Positions 1 to 7,900 of a stretch of DNA of 9,514 bases are shown one piece after another. A program made the translations under genes and the position numbers. Under the pieces are notes generated by a model, which made no database searches, was not told the origin of the DNA, and worked only from the letters and a program-made list of their open reading frames with translations. Source of the DNA: Victivallaceae bacterium (lineage in GTDB: Bacteria; Verrucomicrobiota; Lentisphaeria; Victivallales; Victivallaceae); assembly GCA_028717165.1 (NCBI GenBank), contig JAQUOK010000074.1:1-9514 (forward strand), in the 5' to 3' direction. Within the stretch, counting starts at the first letter, position 1. Each line of letters opens with the position of its first letter.

Positions 1-584
1 AACTGGAAGTTAACAAAATTCTTACTCCTGAGCTAATAGTCGTTCATCCGGACATGGTAATTGAAGATTTCGGGAAGAAAGATTCTTACTTAAATGATCT
101 CTGTACAATTCTGAAAGAACTAACCGCTCTTTGCGAAAATTACAATATCAGGCTGGCTGTTTAAAACCTGCGAAGACATGTTGATAAATTTCCCTCCGTT
201 GAGAGAATAGATATATGGGATTTGGTAAATGTGATAAATGAAATTGACAATCCCATTCTTGGAATATGCTTTGACGCCGGCCATGCTCACATAAATCAGC
301 CTCTAATTAGAGGAAAAATTGCTTTTTGCAAAGAGAAATTGTTCCATTTTCATGCCTCTGATAATTTCGGAATATACGATGATCACATTTTACCCGGCAC
401 TGGAAAAATAAATTGGAGGGATGTTTTCAGTGATTTGAAAAAAATTACTTATAACGGCACCTACCTATTGGAAGTGGTGCCGAATAATAAAACCTATGAG
501 GATATGGGCTTGGCGGGAGATTTTACGATTATTGAAGTCGGCAGGGCATTTTTCAGACATATGAGAATTCGGCCGGATCTTTGA
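1..584 (+). pseudogene. Sugar phosphate isomerase/epimerase (xylose-isomerase-like TIM barrel), 5'-partial, interrupted by in-frame stop
   Basis: Reading from base 3, the frame gives a beta strand ending in VVHPD, a helix, then the strand NIRLAV, a TAA stop at 162-164, and immediately NL in the same frame, continuing to TGA at 582-584. The family (AP endonuclease 2 / xylose-isomerase-like barrels) normally has ENL or ENM here, with Glu as a metal ligand, so one G-to-T change (GAA to TAA) explains the break. The rest of the active site is present: Asp and His of FDAGHAH (Asp codon 273-275), His of HFHASDN (codon 351-353), the DDHILPGTGKINW stretch, and Glu of LLEV (codon 471-473). These proteins use a divalent metal to isomerise or epimerise sugars or sugar phosphates in the cytoplasm; the substrate here is unknown. 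The 5' end lies outside the window. Restart codons after the stop (TTG 222, GTG 231) would yield only the second half of a barrel. A sequencing error is the main alternative to a true pseudogene. Confidence 0.8.
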
Positions 585-619
585 GCCATAAAGCCACAGG
601 AGTTTTCGACGCTAAAATC

Positions 620-625
620 AAGGAA
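620..625 (+). promoter_or_regulatory. Ribosome binding site AAGGAA of the GH42-like gene
   Basis: AAGGAA lies 8 bases before ATG 634 and supports that start over the in-frame ATG at 652. Starting at 652 would also leave a usable signal peptide but has no comparable upstream site. An in-frame TAA at 613-615 rules out a longer protein. Confidence 0.6.
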
Positions 626-633
626 CGAATACA

Positions 634-3600
634 ATGAAATTGTTGTTATACATGCGGAATTTGTCCATAATAATATTAATATTCAATGCTGTGATACCGG
701 TGATAAGTGGTGATAAGATTACAGAGGAAATAGAACAGAAGGACTGGCCGGAATACTTTCCTGAAATAGAAGTGATCCCCTCGCAATACGAGCCGGAATT
801 TCAACAGGTGGACATGTCTTATGAAACGCCGCATACCAAATGGGCCAAACCTTACCTTGGCGGAACCATCAAAGCGCTGGTAATTGCGCCACGGGTATGT
901 CAGCGGGATACGATTGAACTGGCGCAGCGCCTGGATATGGATTTCAAGGTATTTTCGGCATACGGTTGGACCAGACTGGGTGGGGATAAATTTGATCCGT
1001 TCAGCAAAGATAACCCGCCCAACGGGCAAATGGGCCGTTACAGTACTCCCGTCGGCTACGAACAGGAATCACAACAACAGCGGTTACAGCAATTGTTACA
1101 GGGAACTTACGATGTGATCATTCTCGGCAAAATGGTTTGGACAACATTTCCGGAAAATATCAAGTCCGAAATTCTGCGGCAAGTGAAAAGCGGCTGCGGA
1201 CTGCTTATCGCTTATACCGGAGGTCAGACCGGGACTTATGTCCCAAAGGAAATTATGGCGTTACCGGAAATAAAGGATTTTCAAACGGACTGGATATCTG
1301 CAGGAATTCCATTTGCGGCATTGTGCGCAACTGAAAAATGTCCTCCGGTAATGATCTCCGCCAGGCGGTATGGCAAAGGCCGGGTAGTCGTAATAAGCGG
1401 AAAAAATTCTTCAAACAGCTTTGTGGCACCGGAATTCCCTACGGCTTTCGAAAACAGGTTATGGGAACTGGATTATTATTTTGGGCTGGCGGCGAAAGCC
1501 GTTATCTGGGCGGCGAAGCGAACACCGGAAAGTTCTATTACGCTGCAAAAGGAAGAGCGGCGGATTATTCTCAAAAGCGCCGGTTTCGGGAAAGCTTTCA
1601 CTGTGAATTTCAAAATACGCAATGAATATGGCGAAACGGTTTTTACTAAAACGGGCAGCGACTTGACTTTTGCTTTGCCGGAACTGCCGGCTGGTAACTA
1701 TGTCGCGGATGCGGTGATCGGCAGTGACGGCAAATATTCAAACTGGACCTCGCTGTTTTTCGAGGTAAAGAAGGACTGCGAGATCAAAATGCTCGCTTTT
1801 TCCGGCAAAACAGCGAAGCCGGACGAAACGATGGAAATAAAAATTACTCTTTCGTCCAAGGCTGAAACCGGGATGAAAATACAGTTGTTGTTCCATGATC
1901 CGCTGCAGCGGTTGATAAAGCATATAGTTCAGGATATAAAACCGGGCGTGTCTGAACACAAAGTGAAATTCTCGCTTGAAAAACCGCTGTTTAATCTCGC
2001 CAGGATGAAGGCTGTTCTTCTAAAAGAGCAACAGGTGCAAAGCGTAAAAAACGCATGTCTGCCGGTAAAACTCGAACATCCGCAGGATGATTTCGGTTTT
2101 GTCTGCTGGGACACCAGTTCCCGGGAATACGTCTGGCATTACGCCAGAAAAGAACTGTACAAACTGGGAGTCGATGCTTCTTACGGCGGCAGGAGCGGAC
2201 TGGAGTGTTTAACCAATGCCGGAGCCGGCATTTACACGATCCCGTATATGACCCGTTATGCGCTAAGCAAAATCACAGCCGGAAACTGCCCGGTCCGGAT
2301 ACCGTGCCTGAACGATCCGGCCTATATCGCTGCCGAACAGAAAAAACTCAAAAAAATTACGGAAGCTACTTCTCCGTTCGCACCGGCAGGCTATTCGCTC
2401 GGTGACGAAAATGACCTGTCTGTTAATAAGGTCGAGGTATGTTTTTCCAAACACTGCCGGGATGGATTCAGAAATTATGTCAAAAGATCGTATTTCGACC
2501 TTGATGCCTTGAATAAAGAATGGCAGACTTCTTTCAAATCCTGGGATGAAGTCGAAGCGGCGCCGCTGGCGAAAGCGCAAAAACTGAATCAGCCCGCGCG
2601 TTGGGTGGACTTCCGTACCTTTATGGAAGAAGTATTTTTGAAAATTCATGAAATCGGAAGCCAAACGGTAAAAAGCATTGATTCGAACGCTCTGGTCGGT
2701 TTTGATGGCGGTTTCGACATTTCCAGTTTCAACGGTTATGATTGGTGGCGGCTGTCGCAACTGCTCGATCTCTGGGGTATTTATCCGGATCACTTGCAAG
2801 CGGAAATCCTGCGCTCATTCCATAAAAAAAACGCCCGGACCGGCAGATGGTACGGGGGATACAATCACCGCACCCGTTTTGTCGCATACGCTGAATGGGA
2901 GCCCTGGTATGATCTTTTCCACGAAATGAACAACATCTGGTGGTTCAGTATTATTTCGCCCTGTTATTCGACCGTTACGGCAGAAAACACTATGAATCCC
3001 GCCAGCTTCAGGCCATTTCCCATATTAAAAGCCAGCAGTGATGAAACCTTGAAAATAAAAAACGGTATCGGTAAACTCCTGCTGGGCGTCAGGCGTGACC
3101 ACGGCGGGGTGGCTCTATTGTATTCTCAAGCCAGCCTCCATGCTTCGACCTTTTACGGCAATTGTAGCGATCCCAACGCCGGCAGTTACGATTTCATCCG
3201 AATCCTGGAAGATTTGAATTATCAATACCGTTTCATTTCATATGAACAGCTTTCAGACGGAATATTGGATAAAGAAAAATATCGCTGTCTGATCCTGCCG
3301 GGCACCATTGCGCTCTCAGACGGCGAAAAACAGCAGATAATGGAGTTTGCAAAGCGGGGGGGAGTGGTTATTGCAGATATTGAAGCTGGACTTTACAATG
3401 ACCATGGCAATGTTTCTGAAGACAAGAGGTGGAAAGATTTTATAAAAGACAAGATAATCGGTAATGCCGTTAAAGCATATAAAAAAGACCGGCCGGGCGC
3501 CACTGGAAAACGTTTATATTTTTCAAAACTGCTGAAAGCGCAAGGTATCGAACCGGAATTCGATGTTATTGCTGCGGACGGGAATTGCTATGAAGGCGAA

Positions 3601-4098
3601 CTGGCGGTTTTCACCGACGGCAAAGTCCGTTATGTTGGCTTACTGCGCGATCATTCGCCGCAAATAAAATCCCAGGATGCGATAGTGAAATTTCCGTCAA
3701 AGTATCAGGTTTATGACGTGAAAGGTGGTAAATACCTTGGACATGTTGATAATGTGGCGGTAAAACTACCGGCAGGAAATTCAGCGCTCTGGGCGCTGTT
3801 CCCGGAAAAAGTGTTGCCGCCGGAACTGGTTGTGAAACCGGAAGCCGCGCCCGGCGAAACTATACAGGTAAAAATAAACCTGCCCTCGCCGTACCGCCGG
3901 GTAATTCATTTATCGATAACCGATCCCGCCGGTCGGGAACTTCGGCACTACGGACGCAATCTGAATGTAGTTGCCGGGATGGCCGAAACCGTGATCCCAT
4001 TGGCGCTGAATGACGTTGCCGGGTGCTGGACAATAAGCGCGACCGATGTTGCAAGCGGTTTGAAGACAACAAAAATTTTGGAGGTGAAACAAAGATGA
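634..4098 (+). CDS. Secreted GH42/beta-galactosidase-like multidomain protein (1154 aa)
   Basis: This is a large exported protein, probably a glycoside hydrolase of the GH-A clan. Residues 1 to about 26 are a signal peptide (hydrophobic LSIIILIFNAVIPVISG). Residues about 80-300 resemble a class I glutamine-amidotransferase-like alpha/beta fold (strands ALVIAP, YDVIILG, GLLIAY). Residues about 310-470 look like two Ig-like beta-sandwiches. The barrel spans about 480-790: GDEND at 590-594 gives Glu592 as the candidate acid/base; LNKEWQTSFKSWDEV and WVDFRTFMEEVF (from Trp657) are typical of GH42-like proteins; WGIYPDH (714-720) is a later strand. A nucleophile is not clear; Glu754 and Glu756 (YAEWEPWY) are possible. 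Residues about 850-920 form a second amidotransferase-like domain, as in the GH42 trimerisation domain (CLILPGTIALSDGE). An Ig-like domain (DPAGRELRHYG) closes the protein. It is far longer than a classical GH42 enzyme (about 650-700 residues). The fold class is well supported; activity and substrate are not known. Confidence 0.75.
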   Translation: MKLLLYMRNLSIIILIFNAVIPVISGDKITEEIEQKDWPEYFPEIEVIPSQYEPEFQQVDMSYETPHTKWAKPYLGGTIKALVIAPRVCQRDTIELAQRLDMDFKVFSAYGWTRLGGDKFDPFSKDNPPNGQMGRYSTPVGYEQESQQQRLQQLLQGTYDVIILGKMVWTTFPENIKSEILRQVKSGCGLLIAYTGGQTGTYVPKEIMALPEIKDFQTDWISAGIPFAALCATEKCPPVMISARRYGKGRVVVISGKNSSNSFVAPEFPTAFENRLWELDYYFGLAAKAVIWAAKRTPESSITLQKEERRIILKSAGFGKAFTVNFKIRNEYGETVFTKTGSDLTFALPELPAGNYVADAVIGSDGKYSNWTSLFFEVKKDCEIKMLAFSGKTAKPDETMEIKITLSSKAETGMKIQLLFHDPLQRLIKHIVQDIKPGVSEHKVKFSLEKPLFNLARMKAVLLKEQQVQSVKNACLPVKLEHPQDDFGFVCWDTSSREYVWHYARKELYKLGVDASYGGRSGLECLTNAGAGIYTIPYMTRYALSKITAGNCPVRIPCLNDPAYIAAEQKKLKKITEATSPFAPAGYSLGDENDLSVNKVEVCFSKHCRDGFRNYVKRSYFDLDALNKEWQTSFKSWDEVEAAPLAKAQKLNQPARWVDFRTFMEEVFLKIHEIGSQTVKSIDSNALVGFDGGFDISSFNGYDWWRLSQLLDLWGIYPDHLQAEILRSFHKKNARTGRWYGGYNHRTRFVAYAEWEPWYDLFHEMNNIWWFSIISPCYSTVTAENTMNPASFRPFPILKASSDETLKIKNGIGKLLLGVRRDHGGVALLYSQASLHASTFYGNCSDPNAGSYDFIRILEDLNYQYRFISYEQLSDGILDKEKYRCLILPGTIALSDGEKQQIMEFAKRGGVVIADIEAGLYNDHGNVSEDKRWKDFIKDKIIGNAVKAYKKDRPGATGKRLYFSKLLKAQGIEPEFDVIAADGNCYEGELAVFTDGKVRYVGLLRDHSPQIKSQDAIVKFPSKYQVYDVKGGKYLGHVDNVAVKLPAGNSALWALFPEKVLPPELVVKPEAAPGETIQVKINLPSPYRRVIHLSITDPAGRELRHYGRNLNVVAGMAETVIPLALNDVAGCWTISATDVASGLKTTKILEVKQR
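4080..4086 (+). promoter_or_regulatory. Ribosome binding site GGAGGTG of the first CBM9-like gene
   Basis: GGAGGTG lies within the last codons of the GH42-like gene, 8 bases before ATG 4095. It fixes the start of the CBM9-like gene at 4095, where a signal peptide begins, and not at the in-frame GTG 4023, which would add a charged, non-signal extension. Confidence 0.8.
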
Positions 4099-4859
4099 AA
4101 AAAGAATTGCTCAATGTTTTAACCATTTTATTTGTAGTTATCTCAAGCCTGTCAGGAGCCGAACCGAATAAACAATTCTTTTGTCGAAAAAAAGATGGGA
4201 AATTGAAACTGGACGGTCGGATCGATGAAGCGGTTTGGCAAGATAAGATGGTTGTGGTCAGGTTTTACAAATCCCGAAAACAGGGAGAGCCGAAATACCA
4301 GACGGAAGTTTACGCCATGCGGGACGATGAAAACCTGTATATTGCGGCAAAAATGTACGACGAGGACATTGTCGCCAATTATACGCGGCGGGATGACCCT
4401 ATTTTCGATGAGGACGCCTTCGAAGTTTTTATCCGGCCGGATTTAAGTAAGAATTTCATTTTCGAGTTCGAGTTCAGCCCGGCGGGAGTGATTTTCGATG
4501 CCCTGGACCGGCGGGGACTGCCGAATTCCTCCGGTTACCGGACAGTAACCCGAAAAGCCTGGAACGGGACGGGCATAGAGTGTAAAACTTATATTGCCGG
4601 CACGCTGAACGACTGGTCGGACAAGGATAAATATTGGAGCGTTGAAATAAAAATCCCGCTGCGGAATTTTACTTTCAGGAAGATTGCGGAAATGCCGGAG
4701 AAAGGGAGTCGCTGGGGAATAGTTTTCGCCCGCTGCGAAAGTTCCGCTTATCTCGAACAGGTCGAGTATTCGGCCAGTATCCCATTGTCCCGTTACGGCG
4801 TCTGGGAAAATTACAGTGAATGGATAATAATGGAATTACATCAGGAGGACAGTCTATGA
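4095..4859 (+). CDS. Secreted stand-alone CBM9-like carbohydrate-binding protein (254 aa)
   Basis: The product is a signal peptide (MKKELLNVLTILFVVISSLSGA, probable cut near residue 22) followed by a single CBM9-like domain that fills the rest of the protein. Family features in order are LDGRIDEAVW near the N-terminus, QTEVYAMRDDENLYIAAKMY, DEDAFEVFIRPD, the strand FEFEFSPAGVIFD, WSVEIKIPLRNF, WGIVFARCES, and a terminal GVWENYSEWIIMEL. CBM9-like domains are beta-sandwiches that in characterised cases bind the ends of polysaccharide chains, often with metal ions; there is no catalytic module here. Its ATG overlaps the TGA of the GH42-like gene as ATGA (4095-4098), so translational coupling is likely and the two may act on the same glycan outside the cytoplasm. 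A second CBM9-like protein is encoded at 8119-9402. The family is clear; the ligand is unknown. Confidence 0.82.
   Translation: MKKELLNVLTILFVVISSLSGAEPNKQFFCRKKDGKLKLDGRIDEAVWQDKMVVVRFYKSRKQGEPKYQTEVYAMRDDENLYIAAKMYDEDIVANYTRRDDPIFDEDAFEVFIRPDLSKNFIFEFEFSPAGVIFDALDRRGLPNSSGYRTVTRKAWNGTGIECKTYIAGTLNDWSDKDKYWSVEIKIPLRNFTFRKIAEMPEKGSRWGIVFARCESSAYLEQVEYSASIPLSRYGVWENYSEWIIMELHQEDSL
4843..4848 (+). promoter_or_regulatory. Perfect Shine-Dalgarno AGGAGG in front of a six-codon ORF
   Basis: AGGAGG sits in the last codons of the CBM9-like gene, 7 bases before ATG 4856. It is the strongest ribosome binding site in the window, yet the ORF it serves stops after six codons. The next real start (4952) has its own site at 4936-4943. 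Confidence 0.6.
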
Positions 4860-4876
4860 TAAAGTTATGGAACTGA
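4856..4876 (+). CDS. Six-codon mini-ORF MIKLWN, possible leader peptide or gene remnant
   Basis: ATG 4856 overlaps the TGA of the CBM9-like gene as ATGA, like the junctions at 4095 and 8119, and has a perfect AGGAGG 7 bases upstream, but the frame ends at TGA 4874-4876 after MIKLWN. It could be a short translated leader that carries ribosomes toward the gene at 4952, the start of a gene since deleted, or chance. I see no conserved hairpin or regulatory-codon run that would mark an attenuator. Initiation looks plausible; function is unknown. Confidence 0.3.
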   Translation: MIKLWN

Positions 4877-4951
4877 TCGATTTGAAAAAACAAAATCTTT
4901 CAGGACAAGCAAGCTTAATTAAAACAATTACAATAAAGAAGGAAAACCAAA
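4860..4951 (+). other. Intergenic gap, AT-rich, no clear terminator or promoter
   Basis: This is the largest gap between the operon genes. Apart from the mini-ORF it is A-rich and holds no strong inverted repeat followed by a T run. A TACAAT hexamer at 4929-4934 resembles a -10 box, but no matching -35 box lies 16-18 bases upstream, and it would leave almost no leader before the ribosome binding site. Confidence 0.4.
4936..4943 (+). promoter_or_regulatory. Ribosome binding site AAGAAGGA of the LamG/DUF4091 gene
   Basis: AAGAAGGA lies 8 bases before ATG 4952 and supports this start over the in-frame ATG 4982. The 4952 start supplies the basic residues (RHNIRK) expected before the hydrophobic part of the signal peptide. 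An in-frame TAA at 4934-4936 prevents a longer reading. Confidence 0.65.
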
Positions 4952-7900
4952 ATGGTCAGGCACAACATCAGAAAATCAATAATGACATCGCTGTTATTTT
5001 GCAGTATTACAGCCGCGTCTTTAGCAGAAGAAGGACTGGTTGCTTTTTATGATTGCGACGAAGGTTCCGGCAACATTCTTAGCGACAAAAGCGGTAACGG
5101 TTTTAATGCCGAGCTGCAAGGAAACTTTTCCTGGGTAGAAGGCAAAAAGGGCAGAGCTGTCTATTTTGACGGTAAAACAACTTGGGCAAAGGTTCCGGTT
5201 TCCGACAAACTGCGGAATGCCGTCAAAGATGCGGTAACTATTGAAGCATGGATCAAGGGCGCCGGCGTGGTTCTTGCCGGGAGTAAACATGGTTCATATT
5301 GTAATGGTTCATATCAGTTGAGTATTTCACGCAATGGAACAAACGGTAAAGTCGGTTTTACCATGTACGTGGATAAATTATATCATCCGCAAGGTTTTTA
5401 TATGTGCGGATGCAACACGCTTATAGATCTTGATTCATGGCATCATGTCGCGGCAGTATATGACGGTAACGACATGAAAATTTTCATAGACGGAAAGGCC
5501 GTGAAAACCCAAACCTATCAGTATTTAAAGGAAGGGAAACAAGATGCAAAAGTAACTCACGAACATGCGGGAAAGCATATTATTGATAGAGCTAGCGGTC
5601 TTAATCTGGGAGTGCATTACAGTCCTTCCGCCGGCAAGGATCATTTTTATGGATTTTTTATGGGAATAATGGATGAGATAAGATTGTATAATAGAGCTCT
5701 CTCCGCAGAAGAAATTTATACGCATTTTAAAGATTCCCGTGAAGAGAACAAAAAAGAATCAGTCGTCCTGAATGGTAAAAACGGCGTTGTGAAATTTGAC
5801 TTCGGGGCCAGCTTTTTACGTTTCCCCGGCTTTATACCTTGTTCTCCCAAAGATCTTTATACCAAAGAGAAAGGATTTGGCTGGACCTCCAATAACGGTT
5901 TAAGTTCTTATGTCGAAAACTTTAAGACCGATAATCTCTGTCAGGATTTTGTTTACTTGTATGGAAATGGGACGGAAGCCGAATTCAACGTCGACTTGCC
6001 GAATGGTGATTATACGGGAGTTGTCTGGATGGGAGATTTGGAAAATTATACCAAAATCAGCCCCCAGTGTCATACTCTCCCGGTACGTTCCTGGGAAATA
6101 AGCTCCGAAGGAACAACGTTACTTGGGAAAAAGGTGAGTCTTGAAAGTTTTCTGAAAGAATATTATCAGAATGTCAATAACGATTATCAAGGTGGAGATG
6201 TATGGCAAAAGTATATTGCCCCTATATATGGTCCCTATATATTTTCCGTAAAAGTCAGGAACAATCAGTTGAAATTGAAATTCAGGTTATCACTGCCCCA
6301 ACCATCAAAAAAATTAGCTCCTCTTCTTGCGGGGCGGACGGACATATTGCCTATTAATGCCTTAGCGCTTTATCCCGAATCTGAAAAATCTTTCCGGACT
6401 GCGGACCTGATTGAGATCAAAAAAAAGCGCCGGTCAAATTTCTACGAAAATTTTCCTCTGCCTGCAGCTCCGTCCGGGAAACAGGTTCCCGCATATAATT
6501 CCCCCAATAAGGATTTTATTCTTTTTACCCCCCATTACATGAAACGGATTTATCCGGATACCGTTCCCACGGCGGAGGAAATCGGCAAAACCTTTAAAAC
6601 CTTTGCCACACCGGGTGAATATGAACCGGTTGCCCTGGGAGTTTACCCGCTGAAAAACCTCAGTGACGTCAAGGTTACTGTGGATGATCTGCGTTCCGAC
6701 AAAGGTTTGATAAAATCAGGAAACATCCAGGTACGGATGGTACATTACATAGCCAAGCCTTCACGGTGTGGCGATGCCGGCCTCCATGAATCCCCCATAA
6801 AAATAGAACCAAGTTATCTCTATAAAGTTCCTACTCCTTTGAATATCACAAAAGGGTTTACGCGCTCCTTTCAGCTTACAATCAAAGTTCCGGAAAATGC
6901 TGAACCCGGTATATATAACGGTAAGGTTTCATTCAGTTGCGACCGGGGCCAGGTGGCGCTTCCGCTTAAATTAAGAGTTCTTCCTGTCCGTCTGAAAGTC
7001 CCTGATATTCCGATTGTTGCTGAGACCTACGGCGGCTGGCTTTATACAAGATGTCCGTATCTTGCTTTTCCAAACTGTGATGATAAGTATTGGAAACTCG
7101 TGGAAGATATTGACAAAGATATGAAGGAACACGGATTGACCAGTACCGAAGTAAGTATTCGCGATACGGTTCAAAAATGGAATATTCCTGAAAAGAAAAT
7201 CGTTTATAACCCGGAATTATTGAAAAAACATTTTCAGGCTTATAAAGCCGCTGGGCTTCCTTCAAAATATATTATCATCGAATCTCTAATTCCTTTTCAT
7301 TTCAACGTCCTACGAAAAGCGAGCTATGAGATTGTCGGAGATGCTCAATGGGAACAGGAAGTAATAGCTTTTTTCCGAAAGATAAAAGCTACTGCTGGTG
7401 AATACGGCCTGGAACCGGTCTTTTATCCGCTTGGAGAAACAAGTGAATGCGGGAAGGAAGGCGTTGCGCGAACTGCGCGTTTTTTCCGGATGCTGATGAA
7501 CAAAGCTCCAGACATCAAGATGATTAGTAACACAACTTCTTCAAAATGGGAAATTGAAATGGTTTCGCCATATGTTGATTTCATTGGTCTGCATAGCGCC
7601 CTGGACCAGGAATCGGCAGATCATTCCTGGTATGGAGATAAAATCAGTTCCAAGGCGATTGATACCATTCGCGCCAAAAAGAATTACCTTTTATATAACG
7701 CCGGGCACGTAAGATTTTCCTGGGGATTATATCCATGGGCAACCAATGCAGTCGGCCGGGTTCAGGAGTTTTATTGCTCATCCAAGAGAGACCCTTATAA
7801 TTTCTGGGATGGTGTCGATGACTATATTTCCTGTGTTATACCGGGACCGGAGGGCATGATACCATTTTTATGTTACGAAGAAATTCGTGAAGGCATAGAT

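Noticed and set aside
162..164. TAA read as a sense codon in an altered genetic code
   Set aside because: The other genes contain no in-frame TAA over more than 8 kb and end at TGA or TAG as normal, so reassignment would have shown up elsewhere.
222..584. Stand-alone 120-residue protein starting at TTG 222
   Set aside because: It is the in-frame continuation of the barrel interrupted at 162-164, lacks half the fold and has no convincing ribosome binding site; it is part of the pseudogene.
581..618. Possible promoter (TTGAGC at 581, TAAAAT at 613) before the GH42-like gene
   Set aside because: The spacing between the hexamers is 26 bases, far from 16-18, so the pair is not credible.
2263..2799. 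178-residue ORF on the minus strand
   Set aside because: It lies wholly inside the GH42-like gene, whose protein has clear domain motifs throughout; the reverse reading has no recognisable family features.
4867..5052. 61-residue ORF in the gap, running into the LamG/DUF4091 gene
   Set aside because: It has no properly spaced ribosome binding site, its product is of low complexity, and it overlaps 101 bases of a well-supported gene. It may be part of a gene remnant, noted under the mini-ORF.
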